64,000 bases of DNA. Source: Candidatus Saccharimonadota bacterium. GTDB lineage: Bacteria > Patescibacteriota > Saccharimonadia > Saccharimonadales > Saccharimonadaceae. The translations under genes were made by a program, and so were the position numbers. Location: assembly GCA_028286365.1 (NCBI GenBank), contig JAQBRR010000001.1:186001-250000 (forward strand). Reading direction: 5' to 3'. A model generated the notes under the pieces. It did not search any database. It saw only the letters and a program-made list of their open reading frames with translations, and was not told where the DNA came from. Positions 35,544 through 45,625 of this stretch are shown in pieces; within the stretch, counting starts at the first letter, position 1, and each line of letters starts with the position of its first letter.

Positions 35544-38500
35544 TTATTGATTACTAAAGATAAAGTTAAGGTTTCCAACATAGGCATTAGCATTCAAACT
35601 AGCAGTCACACTAATCTTGAATACAATGCTATCGCCCCCGATGAAGCTACATGTTGATGGATCGGCTGCGCCTGTAGCCACACCTACTTGCCACCCACCA
35701 ACAGAGCCTGTTGAAACCGAGACGGATGAACCACAGGTTAAGAGCCCTAGTGTTGGATCACTACGATAGATTTGGTATTGGACAGTCGAGTTTGTGCTGT
35801 CAGTTCGACCTGCGATTGAAGTTTGACCTGACTCAAATACCTTGAAAGTGCTTGGTAGCTGGTAAGTAACATATATGCTGTACGTCTGGGCGCTGGCTTG
35901 CGGGGATGTCCATTTGTAGAAGTTGTATGTATCATTTGTACCACAGATTGTTGGTTGGCTTGAACTACCATCATTTATGCCTAGTGCCCCTGAACAAATG
36001 TCAGATGTCATAGTACCGATACCTGTGCCATGTAGTACGGCATTGGTAAATTCTGGCGATATCGTGACAACTGTATTTGGCGAGGAACCACAGGCACCCC
36101 ATCCACTTAGCTCGTAACATTGGATCGATCCGAGTGTTGTGTCGTAGTACATCGATCCCAGAAGCGCCGTGTTGTTATTCGCAATTGGCGCAGAAGATCC
36201 TTGGTCAAGAGTCAACAGTGTTACTGGGCCACCATTAACACCACCACCAATCTGAACATTTGGCGTGGTGTTAGTACTTTGGTTCATTGAGAAGGTGTCC
36301 ACGTAGAATGTTCTGGCCGTTGCGGCAGTCTGCGTAAAGTAAACGTAAGGACTGGTGGCTACTGTTGCATCGGTTGTGATATAGCAAGTAACCTCCGTGA
36401 AAGCAGTTAATGATGACGATACCGTTTGGGTATTGTAGTCGACACATGGTACGAAGCTGGTGCCACCATTTCGTGAATACTGAACCGTGAATGTGCTAAA
36501 ACCAGTTGTACTACTGGCGACGTAAGCTGTGACGAGGTACGTTGTATTAGGAAGAGGATTAACTGATAAGAGGTTGCGAACACCTTGGTTGGCTGTTGCG
36601 GTGGTCGTAACTTGGGCGCTATCACTGGCATCATTACCAACCGACGTACTGCGAGTAACGGTTGCAGCAGCTACGGTAGTCCAGTTAGTTGTGAAGTTAG
36701 CTGCGTTATCAACACTTCCGTCAGTTGCGTAGTTAAAGTTTGCGGCAACGGTGACGCTCAAGTTATCAACATAGAAAGTACGTACAACACCAGTTGCTTG
36801 CCTAATGAGGATGGCGTTACTTGAAGTAATACCTGAGGCAGGTGCAGTGAACGAACAGGTCTCTTTGGTCCAGGCACTGATGAGAGAAAGCCCAGTATTA
36901 TCACAAGCAACTGAGGCTGTCGTACCGTCTACCGAGTAATAAACAGTCATATTGTTGAAGGTTCCACTGGTAAGGCGAGAGGTAAATGATATGTTGTAGT
37001 GAGTATTGGCAGTCAAAGTAGTGCTAAGCGTATTCTTGACGCCATCATTTGCTGCAGCCGTCGTAAGCACTGATACTGACCCTTGTCCCGTTGCAATGTT
37101 GTTCCCCGCGGTCGTATAACGAGTGGCTGTGGCTGAACCAACTGCAGCCCACGTACTTGCTGGGAACGTACTACTTGTACCACCTGCTACTTCGGCACCA
37201 CTATCGGATGAGTATTCGGTTACGTTACCGTTAACCGAGAGAAGTCCTGCAGCTGAAGCGGTTTGAACGCTGAAAAGTGTACCATTGACTGGGTTAGTTG
37301 AGCTATCACGAATTGTGAGTCCATTAGTGTTACCCGTATGGCTAACAATTAATTCGGCGCCACCGGCACTTTGCAAGGTATTATCATAGGCAGATTGCAG
37401 TGTTGTTGAACTCGATGCACCAGCTGCAGTCCAGTCGGCACCGTTCCAGATCATTGTTGCGGTTGTGTTCTGGCGCATAGCGATTGTATTGTTTGCACCA
37501 CCACCATTAACTGAAAGGGTAAAATCGCTTGATGTATTGGCGGCGGTCACATAGACGACGCGACCCGCAGTGAGCGTTGTAGGGTCGGGGAGCGTTGCCG
37601 TGAACCCAGTTGCAGTAAAGCCTACAATAACAGCGGACGAGTTATTAACGGATGCGGCGGTAATGGTACAACTTGCAGAAACTCGAGCACCACCTGTGAA
37701 ACAGTTTGCATCAGTTGCACTTGTTGAAAAGGTTGGTGTTGCCAGGACAACGAGTCCATTTACTCCAGATCCTATGCCTGTTCCACCACTGATCGTAACG
37801 TTACCACCATTGGCACTACCGACCGTTGCATTACCACCTTGAATGGTGAGGGCGCCCCCAGATACGGCAGTAGTCGTACTGCCCGTTCCGCTAATTGCAA
37901 AGTTATTTGGTGCTGCTGCGGTCACACCATTACCAAGGTAGAGGCCATTTGCATTATCGAAGGTTCCCCGAACTACACCATTGACTGTTATGCCTACGCT
38001 TGCCTTAGCCTGTAGTGTGGTTGTACCACCAGTAGCGGAAGAGCTGCTTCCAACCGTTACGTTAGTCGTACCTGATGTCACCGTGCCGATATTGATAGTA
38101 CTCGCAAGGCTCGTCCCAATGCTGATTGTACCTGCAGCCCCTGCTCCATTACCTGCACCAGCGTCAATCGATACGTTACCACCCGCGCCACCGGTACCAC
38201 CACCTGTGCCACCTTGTAGTACCAAGTTACCACCAGCAAGTGCAGCCGCACCAGTACCGGCTCCGCCACCCGTGAAGGTAAGTGATTTACCAGCGACATT
38301 TATCGCCGCCGTTGCGACCGATAGTGTATGGTTGGCGTTTGCTCCGTAGGTAATATCGCCAGCGTTGGCAACTGTTATGACATCAACACCAGCTGATTGA
38401 AAATCTAAAAAGTTACCAGTACTTGTCTTGTTGATGTAGATGCTATTGGTGTTGGTTGATGCATCAGTTTGAACGCCTTGGGCAAGTTGTAGGAAATTGG

Positions 38501-39038
38501 TGCTGGCGAGGCCACCGAGTAGTCCAGAGTTTAGTGCGTAAGGGCTAGAAGACATTCGTTTCATTGGCACCATTTCGCCGTCAGGTGTACAAGAGGTGAA
38601 TGGGGTACATGTTGCGTTGGTACTACCGATATTCATTGACAGCCACAATGTACTTTGGTTCCAGTCAATACTTGCACCAAAAGGTGTGATTGAGCCAAGT
38701 TGAACAGACATGAAGCCATTTATGACTTGCACACCCTGTGTGTTGTTGTTGAGATAACTTTCAGTCCATTTCAGTGCACCAGCTGGGGAGCCTGTGGTGT
38801 CACCAACGCTTACGCCATCACCATCTTGATAGATCTTGAACTGAATATTATAAAAACCGTCAGGGACGGTTGCGCCAGAGCTTGTCAGAAGTCGACCCTG
38901 GAAGTTGATTTGTTGGTTGATCCCAGTTGCCGCGTGAGCTGGCGTAGGGGACTTCAGAAAAATGAGTACAAGAAGGACACCTAACAGTAGTAGAAATGGC
39001 AAAAATTTGCGCGATCTATGTAACACACCTAAGTACAT
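35544..39038 (-). CDS. Large surface protein with collar-like N-terminus and CBM-like modules (1164 aa)
   Basis: An N-terminal helix is followed by INQQINFQGRLLTSSGATVPDGFYNIQFKIY, then GEMVPMKRMSSSPYALNSGLLGG, a segment that looks like a structural head or collar. Gly/Thr-rich beta repeats (NLVLQGGTGGGTGG) lead to two carbohydrate-binding-like modules (TATANQGVRNLLSVNPLPNTTY) at about 640-900, with a C-terminal beta domain. The build is that of a long stalked adhesin. It is the first gene of an operon with the 2164-aa protein, so the two may form one surface structure. The modules are judged by pattern only. Confidence 0.82.
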   Translation of the reverse strand: MYLGVLHRSRKFLPFLLLLGVLLVLIFLKSPTPAHAATGINQQINFQGRLLTSSGATVPDGFYNIQFKIYQDGDGVSVGDTTGSPAGALKWTESYLNNNTQGVQVINGFMSVQLGSITPFGASIDWNQSTLWLSMNIGSTNATCTPFTSCTPDGEMVPMKRMSSSPYALNSGLLGGLASTNFLQLAQGVQTDASTNTNSIYINKTSTGNFLDFQSAGVDVITVANAGDITYGANANHTLSVATAAINVAGKSLTFTGGGAGTGAAALAGGNLVLQGGTGGGTGGAGGNVSIDAGAGNGAGAAGTISIGTSLASTINIGTVTSGTTNVTVGSSSSATGGTTTLQAKASVGITVNGVVRGTFDNANGLYLGNGVTAAAPNNFAISGTGSTTTAVSGGALTIQGGNATVGSANGGNVTISGGTGIGSGVNGLVVLATPTFSTSATDANCFTGGARVSASCTITAASVNNSSAVIVGFTATGFTATLPDPTTLTAGRVVYVTAANTSSDFTLSVNGGGANNTIAMRQNTTATMIWNGADWTAAGASSSTTLQSAYDNTLQSAGGAELIVSHTGNTNGLTIRDSSTNPVNGTLFSVQTASAAGLLSVNGNVTEYSSDSGAEVAGGTSSTFPASTWAAVGSATATRYTTAGNNIATGQGSVSVLTTAAANDGVKNTLSTTLTANTHYNISFTSRLTSGTFNNMTVYYSVDGTTASVACDNTGLSLISAWTKETCSFTAPASGITSSNAILIRQATGVVRTFYVDNLSVTVAANFNYATDGSVDNAANFTTNWTTVAAATVTRSTSVGNDASDSAQVTTTATANQGVRNLLSVNPLPNTTYLVTAYVASSTTGFSTFTVQYSRNGGTSFVPCVDYNTQTVSSSLTAFTEVTCYITTDATVATSPYVYFTQTAATARTFYVDTFSMNQSTNTTPNVQIGGGVNGGPVTLLTLDQGSSAPIANNNTALLGSMYYDTTLGSIQCYELSGWGACGSSPNTVVTISPEFTNAVLHGTGIGTMTSDICSGALGINDGSSSQPTICGTNDTYNFYKWTSPQASAQTYSIYVTYQLPSTFKVFESGQTSIAGRTDSTNSTVQYQIYRSDPTLGLLTCGSSVSVSTGSVGGWQVGVATGAADPSTCSFIGGDSIVFKISVTASLNANAYVGNLNFIFSNQ

Positions 39039-39167
39039 TTTTGTCTAATGGTTTCCCTTATTAGATAAAAGCTACTGGCGCCCTCACGCATCAGCTTATT
39101 ATCTTCTTTAAGCATAATCGTCTAGAGGCATTTTTACAAGGGTTAAACGGCTACAAAATCACTAGTT

Positions 39168-40133
39168 TTAGGCAGTGTTTGTGGGTAGCAAAAGTCCACG
39201 TTTGCGTAGGATTTGTTTTTCCCTGCGTTCACCAAGCCAAAAGCTGCCTAAAATACCAATCGCGCTGGTGTAAAGTGGCCATAAAACGAGGAGTTCGTTA
39301 GTCGTTGAGGCTGGTGAACTGGTTGAGCCAGCGCCTGCTGTAGATGGTTGTCCATTAATAATTGATGCAACCGTGATAAAGGCGACTCGACCGGCCGCGT
39401 CGGTTGCTTGGATCGAGATTTGATACGTACCCGGCTTGGAGTAAGAGTGAATAGCGTTAAAGGTATCATTACTATTTCTCGGAACAACCTTGTTATTACT
39501 ATCACCCCATTGGATATTAATAGCGTATGGTGGTGTACCTCCTAGGACATCAATCGGTACTGACAAGTCTTGACCAGGGAATGACCCACGAAATACAGCG
39601 TCAGTGTTAAGGAGTAACTGTGAACCACCAAAATCAAGCGGGCTTAACGCACCAGACTGAGCAGGCAACACATCATAGAAGTTCGTAATGGCTACTGAAT
39701 CTGGTCCAGCTTGATTAAGTACGTCATATACTCTCGCAATAATTTTGTTCTCGCCGAACAGAAGGTCAATATCAACTGAAAATGTGCCTTTAGTAGTACA
39801 GGTCGCTGAGCCTGCAAAAATATCATTTTTGTACATTTCAACGAGAGTATTTGCAGGACAGGTACCCGTATAAGTAACGGGAGAGGTATTAAAGTGTTGC
39901 TGATCCTTAGGACTGGTAATGACGGCTGCTACTGTAGGGGGTGCAGCTGGTACGGTACCAGTGAGGCCAATTGAGCCTGCTTCGGGGCCAGGACTTGAAG
40001 CAGCCGCAGTATACGCAATCAGCGACAGTCCTGCAACAAGTAACAGGATGCCTAGCGGAACGTATGAAGTATGCTCATGCGGTCTTAAGCGCGCAGTGTG
40101 GGCCACGTGACTCAGTTTAAGCCATTTTAACAT
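39168..40133 (-). CDS. PKD-domain membrane protein, paralogue of 57586-58707
   Basis: A helix at about 25-45 is followed by an Ig-like domain (TYTGTCPANTLVEMYKNDI, FGENKIIARVYDVLNQAGPDS), a PKD-type domain (GGTPPYAINIQWGDSNNK, HSYSKPGTYQISIQATDAAG) and a second helix near the end (LLVLWPLYTSAIGILGSFW) with a basic tail. The same order and motifs recur in the protein at 57586, where it also follows a DUF916-like gene. Both ends are in the cytosol by the positive-inside rule. It probably anchors or scaffolds the surface proteins encoded upstream. Confidence 0.8.
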   Translation of the reverse strand: MLKWLKLSHVAHTARLRPHEHTSYVPLGILLLVAGLSLIAYTAAASSPGPEAGSIGLTGTVPAAPPTVAAVITSPKDQQHFNTSPVTYTGTCPANTLVEMYKNDIFAGSATCTTKGTFSVDIDLLFGENKIIARVYDVLNQAGPDSVAITNFYDVLPAQSGALSPLDFGGSQLLLNTDAVFRGSFPGQDLSVPIDVLGGTPPYAINIQWGDSNNKVVPRNSNDTFNAIHSYSKPGTYQISIQATDAAGRVAFITVASIINGQPSTAGAGSTSSPASTTNELLVLWPLYTSAIGILGSFWLGERREKQILRKRGLLLPTNTA

Positions 40134-40192
40134 GAGCGTATTATATCATGTGTGATACGTTTATGCAGGTCATGAAAGGTGTTAGCTGGTAA

Positions 40193-41188
40193 CTATTTAT
40201 TGTTCTTCTTGGCTTGGGCAAGGATGTACTTGTTGTAGCGTCGGATCAATGTTCGTAGTGCGAAGAAGGCAACGATCAGAGCACCGATAATGATTGCAAT
40301 CAATGTGTACGGAATAACCCAGAAGGTAAGACTCGAGGTGATTGTTTGTTTATTAGCACCGTATGTCACGCTCAAATCAGCGTGGTACAGGCCAAACAAG
40401 ATCTTATTACCGATATTTGAGCTATCGAGTGATGACTCAAATTTACGGATGCTGTTGGGCAGAATATCACGGGTTGGTTGGTTAACGCCAAGTGTTGCAA
40501 CAACGTTACCAAACATATCCTTCACTGTTACGACACCTGCTGGCTCCTCGTGAATGTTACCGCTATTTCTGAGTCGTTCCGTGAATACAATTGGTGCGGT
40601 CTCAAATAACGTTCCTGTTTTACTATTGTGTGATGCCGAAAACTCTACGACTGACAAATTTTCCTTAGCTTGTCCATTAACAGTCAGTAGTATGAGTGAA
40701 CCGAGACTGGCTGCAAGCGATACACCGGTACCGTTAAGGTCTGGAGGTGTACCTGTGAATCTAACGACACCATAATAACCACCAGGCGAGGCAGTCTTCG
40801 GCACGTTAATTGTGACCGTAAGATTTTTAATTTCTTTGGGTTTTAATGTCAATGAAGTCAGAGGCGTTGCCCAGCTCTTGAATGAATAGGCACTGACTGT
40901 ATCATCGAGGATAATTTTCGGTGTACCATCTTCACCACCAGCGACGAAGTCATTGATTTGTCCAATGACGAGCAGACTTGTCGGTGAGATATCACGAAGG
41001 CTTATAACCGTTTTGACACTTGTACCTGGGTCCGCGAATAGATTAATAACAGGGGGGCCGATCTCAAGTGCTTGGCCGCTTGAGTTTGTTGCCGCGGTCA
41101 CGGCGTTAACATGCGTTGTTGTAAGTAGCCCAATGACTAGGGCTGATAAAGTGATTCCGGTAAGGGCTAGGGTGGTGGATTTTTTCAT
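40193..41188 (-). CDS. DUF916-like membrane protein, paralogue of 56601-57620
   Basis: A signal peptide is followed by two Ig-like domains. Domain 1 has VINLFADPGTSVKTVISLRD and LTVTINVPKTASPGGYYGVVRF. Domain 2 has NIHEEPAGVVTVKDMFGN and LPNSIRKF. One C-terminal helix (PYTLIAIIIGALIVAFFAL) and a basic tail close it. The pattern matches DUF916 proteins, which in Firmicutes are encoded next to WxL surface proteins and bind them. Here it follows two WxL-like genes by 16 bases, so a similar holding role is likely. Assignment to DUF916 proper needs a profile search. Confidence 0.75.
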   Translation of the reverse strand: MKKSTTLALTGITLSALVIGLLTTTHVNAVTAATNSSGQALEIGPPVINLFADPGTSVKTVISLRDISPTSLLVIGQINDFVAGGEDGTPKIILDDTVSAYSFKSWATPLTSLTLKPKEIKNLTVTINVPKTASPGGYYGVVRFTGTPPDLNGTGVSLAASLGSLILLTVNGQAKENLSVVEFSASHNSKTGTLFETAPIVFTERLRNSGNIHEEPAGVVTVKDMFGNVVATLGVNQPTRDILPNSIRKFESSLDSSNIGNKILFGLYHADLSVTYGANKQTITSSLTFWVIPYTLIAIIIGALIVAFFALRTLIRRYNKYILAQAKKNNK

Positions 41189-41204
41189 TGGTGGAAATTC
41201 CTAA

Positions 41205-42347
41205 TTAGTAGGTTGCTGTACAGATATACGTCAGTGTTGTTGTGTAGGTACCAGATGCCTGGTTACCAGCCACGTTGACTATATATGATGCGGTGAATAT
41301 CTGGGAATTAGTCGGTCCGGCAGTACCGTTGGCGCTATTGGCTACAGTCTCACCACTGACATATCTAAAGTGATCAACTGAATTATAGCCTGTAGTAGCT
41401 TGACCACGCAAGCTTGTGCCGTTTGCAGCAGCGGCAACTTCAGCTCCAACTGCAACTGTGGAGGTTAGTGTTGTGTTGAGCTTGAGGTTCATACCGAACT
41501 GACCTGTACCACGTACACCTAAGTCACCGGTCGAAAGAGTAGCCATTGTTGGGATCGTATTTGCACCAGATGTGAGTGTTGTACCGTTCACCGTAATGAC
41601 ATAACCAGATGCTGCGTTAGTTGAGGCAGCCATCTGTGAAGTAGCAGTTGCGGTATCTGTTGGAGAGAATAATTGATTAAAGCTTACTGCACCTGAGGTT
41701 GCTGTTGTGCAGTCTGGAATACTCGCAGTTGTACTGATTGTTGCACCTGCACAAAAGATAAGTGACTCAGGCATAGTACCCGTTAGGACGATTTGCGCTG
41801 CAGTACTTGCTGCGACTGAGCCAGTATCAGTTGCTGTTCCACCAAGTGCTGCTGCTGTGAAGATCGTAATACGTACGAAGAAAGTCACACCACCTGCAGT
41901 TGTTGGGTTGGTAATTGTATTTAATTGATACGAAAGAGCCGGAGCACCTGTAATTGCAGCTGCGGTACGAGTCAGATACGGTGCACCGTTAGTGGTATTG
42001 ACTAACGTAAAACCATTTGCCCCTGCTGATTGGCTAAAGATTGTTGCTGATGTTGTAACAAGTCCTGTTGGTAAGACACAGGCAGCAACACTTGCGGTCG
42101 TACAGTACAAGAACTGAATTGATCCAATTGTTTGGCCTGACGTACCTGGAGTAAACGTAAACAAGTGATTTACGACACCACCAATTTTTGAACCGCCATC
42201 TGATGCACCTGCAACGAGTGTCAAACTACGTGTCGTAATTTGAGCTGCCGATGCCTGGCCGGTCTGGAATGTTGCAACTACTGTTGCTAAAACCAACATT
42301 AACGATACTAATACACGCTTACTTAGGGTACCCCAGCTCAACTTCAT
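41205..42347 (-). CDS. Secreted WxL-like surface protein A
   Basis: A signal peptide (VLVSLMLVLATVVATFQTG, cleavage near ASA) leads to a Thr/Ser/Ala-rich beta protein of 380 aa. ITTRSLTLVAGASDGG starts the mature part. The C-terminus has GQFGMNLKLNTTL, VDHFRYVSGETVANSA and the final SGTYTTTLTYICTATY. The end pattern (xGTYTTTLTY) and Gly/Thr content recall the C-terminal part of WxL domains. Four cysteines may form two disulfides. Closely similar over its whole length to the next gene upstream, so a tandem duplication. Confidence 0.78.
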   Translation of the reverse strand: MKLSWGTLSKRVLVSLMLVLATVVATFQTGQASAAQITTRSLTLVAGASDGGSKIGGVVNHLFTFTPGTSGQTIGSIQFLYCTTASVAACVLPTGLVTTSATIFSQSAGANGFTLVNTTNGAPYLTRTAAAITGAPALSYQLNTITNPTTAGGVTFFVRITIFTAAALGGTATDTGSVAASTAAQIVLTGTMPESLIFCAGATISTTASIPDCTTATSGAVSFNQLFSPTDTATATSQMAASTNAASGYVITVNGTTLTSGANTIPTMATLSTGDLGVRGTGQFGMNLKLNTTLTSTVAVGAEVAAAANGTSLRGQATTGYNSVDHFRYVSGETVANSANGTAGPTNSQIFTASYIVNVAGNQASGTYTTTLTYICTATY

Positions 42348-42404
42348 GTCGGAATTGTAGCATGAGCGTTAATTGTCCGTCAACAAAACTGTTATGTTTT
42401 GTGA

Positions 42405-43541
42405 CTAGAATGTAGGAGTACAGATATAGGTCAGAGTGGTCGTGTAGGTACCAGCTGGTTGGCTACCAGGTACGTTCACGATGTAACTAGCCGTAAAGAT
42501 CTGGGCATCTGATCCGCCTGCTCCACCGTTGGCACTATCGGCAACTGTATTACCAGACGCGAATTTGAAGTTATCTACGGTGTTGTATCCTGCTGCAGCT
42601 TCTCCGCGGTAGTTCGTACCGTTAGATGCAACCGCAACTTCTGATCCTATAGCTACAGTAGATGTCAATGTTGTGTTGGCCTTGAGGTTAAGTCCGAACT
42701 GACTAATACCGTGTGAACCGAGTCCTGACGCAGCCATACCAGTTACAGTGTTTGATCCAGATGTCAGCGTTGGACCGTTGACTGTGATTGCATACCCAGA
42801 GCCAGCATTGGTAGAGGCGGCCATCTGTGAGGTGGCAGTTGCAGTGTCGGTTGGTGAGAAGAGTTGGCTAAAGGCAACGGCACCAGTAGTAACGGTTGAA
42901 CAGTCAGGCACACTGGATGTTGTTCCAACAGTTGCACCAGCACAGAAGACGAGTGATTCAGGCATAGTACCAGTAAGGTCAATACCACGGTTCGTTGCAG
43001 CTGCAACCGTACCGCTATCAATTGGACTTCCTGTTGCGTTTAGGGATGCATAGCTTGTGATACGTACGAAGAACGTCTCACCATTAACAGATGTTGGGTT
43101 GGTGATCGAGTTAAACTGATAGGTTACAGCTGTATTTGAAGATACGAGTGTAGCACTGCCTCGGGCTAGATAAGGCGCACCGTTTGTCGTGTTAACCATG
43201 CTAAATCCAGTTGCACCGTTTTGACTGCTGAGGGTCGCAGAGGTCGTGACAAGGCCTGTCGGTGTTATACAGGTTAATGCACCTGTATCAGCAGCAGTTG
43301 TACAGTACTTGAACTGAATTGAACCAACGTTGCTACCCGCGGGTAGTGTAAAGGCGAATGCATGGTTAACAACACCACCTGGAGTAGAGCCACCAGTCGT
43401 ACCATTTGCAACAAGCGTCAAACTGCGGGTTGTAATCTGTGAGGCACCAGCGAAAACAGGGAAAATTGCTTGCACTAAAAGAGCCGTGAGCAATATAAAG
43501 GGACTTAATAGTCTTAAGAGGGATTTGTGGTGTTTTTGCAT
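42405..43541 (-). CDS. Secreted WxL-like surface protein B
   Basis: This 378-aa paralogue of the protein at 41205 has the same signal-peptide layout, ITTRSLTLVANGTTGG, GTMPESLVFCAGATVGT, SPTDTATATSQMAASTNAGS and the closing AGTYTTTLTYICTPTF. Variation between the copies lies mostly in the exposed loops, as for phase- or antigen-diversified surface proteins. The gap to the next gene (57 bases) suggests a common transcript. Likely the main subunit of a surface layer or fibre. Confidence 0.78.
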   Translation of the reverse strand: MQKHHKSLLRLLSPFILLTALLVQAIFPVFAGASQITTRSLTLVANGTTGGSTPGGVVNHAFAFTLPAGSNVGSIQFKYCTTAADTGALTCITPTGLVTTSATLSSQNGATGFSMVNTTNGAPYLARGSATLVSSNTAVTYQFNSITNPTSVNGETFFVRITSYASLNATGSPIDSGTVAAATNRGIDLTGTMPESLVFCAGATVGTTSSVPDCSTVTTGAVAFSQLFSPTDTATATSQMAASTNAGSGYAITVNGPTLTSGSNTVTGMAASGLGSHGISQFGLNLKANTTLTSTVAIGSEVAVASNGTNYRGEAAAGYNTVDNFKFASGNTVADSANGGAGGSDAQIFTASYIVNVPGSQPAGTYTTTLTYICTPTF

Positions 43542-43659
43542 TGTTTATTTTTCGCTTTTTTGTTTGTTTAATTAGCTTGTTGAGGGAATAATAGCACGAG
43601 CGATATGGTGTGTCAACACTATTTGGCTAGATTTTTTATAGTGGTGGATAAGTTGTCGG

Positions 43660-44397
43660 TTAGTAGGTACCTGTAACGATGAGTGTTTGATTACTCGTAT
43701 AGATACCACCGGGGGTGAGAGCGGGCACATTGACAACGTAGGTAATAGTATAGGTAGTGATACCGGAGTTCTTAGCGGCCTGCGCGATTGTTTCACCACT
43801 GACATAACGATATACATTGGAGGTGTTGTAGTTGGCGGCTACCGATCCATAACCAAACTGGCCGTTATTGAGGTTTGCACCAATCGAGATAGGTGAAGTA
43901 TTGGCTACTAAGTTGATTCCGAACTGTGAAGTACCGATGGCTGAAGCTGCTGGTGTGGTTGTACCCATCGCTGCAATAGTCGTCGTGCCGTTGCTTGGTG
44001 TGCTGCCGTAGATTTGAGCAACATATCCGTACGTTGTGTAGTTGCTAACCGTGAAGCTTGTTGTCGCCGTAGTAGGTGTTGCCGCTGAGAAGGCTGTCGC
44101 AAAGTTAACAGTACCGTTAATTGAAACGGATAGAGCTGGATCAAATGGCGTTATTGAACCTGATGCTACTTGGAAATTGCTAGAGGATGACGTACCGACA
44201 CCAATACTACCAAGTGAATCGAAGCCCTGATAGCTCGCCGAGCTTGAGTTATTGAGTCCACCTGCGCCAATCGAACTCTCATTAAATACGTAGTGTGATG
44301 AAGCTTGAGGGGCAGCGTAGATTGGTGACGATCCTAGAGCGAGGCATAAAGACAACGCAAAAAGTACGTAAATCTCTCTTTTTAACCTCTTTAACAT
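43660..44397 (-). CDS. Secreted WxL-like surface protein C (short)
   Basis: A signal peptide (IYVLFALSLCLALGSSPIYA) is followed by SSHYVFNESSIGAGGLNNSS and a beta domain ending GGIYTSNQTLIVTGTY. FRYVSGETIA-like (YRYVSGETIAQAAKN) is shared with the longer surface proteins downstream, so the C-terminal domain is the same. The first domain is different and shorter. I start at the ATG at 44397 (MLKRLKREIY); 44406 and 44433 are in-frame alternatives. It is the first gene of the minus-strand surface cassette. Confidence 0.72.
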   Translation of the reverse strand: MLKRLKREIYVLFALSLCLALGSSPIYAAPQASSHYVFNESSIGAGGLNNSSSASYQGFDSLGSIGVGTSSSSNFQVASGSITPFDPALSVSINGTVNFATAFSAATPTTATTSFTVSNYTTYGYVAQIYGSTPSNGTTTIAAMGTTTPAASAIGTSQFGINLVANTSPISIGANLNNGQFGYGSVAANYNTSNVYRYVSGETIAQAAKNSGITTYTITYVVNVPALTPGGIYTSNQTLIVTGTY

Positions 44398-44521
44398 ATG
44401 CACCATTGTCACTGATGTGAACGCATTTTGCAAGCAAGCCTAGCGTCTGTAGGGAGCCTGAGGTTGCTCCCTACAGACGTAAGCGGTATAATGCATCCAA
44501 GAACTAATTTAGTATATAAAA

Positions 44522-45568
44522 ATGAAAAAAGAACCATCTACAGAAATAAAGGACGAGGTAAAACCATCTTCATCGGAACCACCAGCTCCGGAGGTTTTGA
44601 AAGCGCAGAGTGATGATCCGCAAACGGAATCAACATCCGCCGAGCCTACAGATGCAGTTACCCATCGCGCTCATCCTTTACTGCATCGTGTGACATACCG
44701 CCCGAGCCACAAAGCTACCTTTATTGGTCTTGCCGTTGTGGTCGCGATTCTGGCGATCAACGCCGTCATTATTGCCTTTGTTGTTCAGGGTCAAGCCACG
44801 GCTAATGCACAAAGCTCACAGTCTGATGTGACAATTAGTCCAGCGGTTCTCGATACACTTGGTGTGAGTCGCAACTCAGTCGGAGACCTCGGTACGCAAC
44901 TAGTTGTCAGCCCTAACGCAAAATTCAATGGCACCGTCACAATTGGTAGCGACGTTAGTATTGGTGGCGCTCTAAAACTAAACGGCACGTTATCTGTGTC
45001 TAACGCAGCACTGACAACCCTGCAGGCAGGCAACACATCTCTTAGTAAATTGGATGTTAACGGTGACGTTAATGCTTCAAATCTAACACTGAGGCAAAAT
45101 CTTGCAATTGCTGGAACATCGACGCTACAGGGCGCTGTTACGGCTGGTCAGTCTATGACTGTAGCGGGTAATCTAACGGTCGGTGGAGCCTTGTCGGTAC
45201 GATTATTTCAGGCAAGTAGCCTGACATCCGAAACGACACTAACCATTGGTGGTCATGTGATTACCAAGGGGCTTGCACCTGGTCTTGTGGCCGGCGGTGC
45301 ACTTGGATCGAACGGAACTGCATCAATTAGTGGCAATGATGCCTCGGGTACAGTCGCAGCTAATGTCGGTGTCGGTGCGGTGAGTGGGATTTTAGCATCG
45401 GTGTCATTCAATACACAATATAGCTCAACGCCACACATTGTTATTAGCCCAGTTGGCCGCAGTCCCGGAGATTTTTACATTAACCGAACAAGCACTGGAT
45501 TTAGTATTGTCGTGACAAGCGGACTTGCGCCTGGTGGCTACGCCTTCGACTATATCGTTGAGCAATAA
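44522..45568 (+). CDS. Membrane-anchored beta-solenoid protein, bactofilin-like repeats
   Basis: An acidic cytosolic N-terminus of about 60 residues and a helix (ATFIGLAVVVAILAINAVIIAFVV) anchor an external beta-solenoid with repeats of about 20 residues, such as FNGTVTIGSDVSIGGALKLNG and GQSMTVAGNLTVGGALSV. The last ~85 residues (PHIVISPVGRSPGDFYINRTS) form a compact head like those ending phage fibres. It converges on the F1-like operon. It probably forms a short surface spike. Membership of the bactofilin family is not shown. Confidence 0.72.
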   Translation: MKKEPSTEIKDEVKPSSSEPPAPEVLKAQSDDPQTESTSAEPTDAVTHRAHPLLHRVTYRPSHKATFIGLAVVVAILAINAVIIAFVVQGQATANAQSSQSDVTISPAVLDTLGVSRNSVGDLGTQLVVSPNAKFNGTVTIGSDVSIGGALKLNGTLSVSNAALTTLQAGNTSLSKLDVNGDVNASNLTLRQNLAIAGTSTLQGAVTAGQSMTVAGNLTVGGALSVRLFQASSLTSETTLTIGGHVITKGLAPGLVAGGALGSNGTASISGNDASGTVAANVGVGAVSGILASVSFNTQYSSTPHIVISPVGRSPGDFYINRTSTGFSIVVTSGLAPGGYAFDYIVEQ

Positions 45569-45625
45569 AATGTATAAATTTTGCCTTGGGTGACAGGACC
45601 CATGGAAGTTTATACTCAGTTTTCT

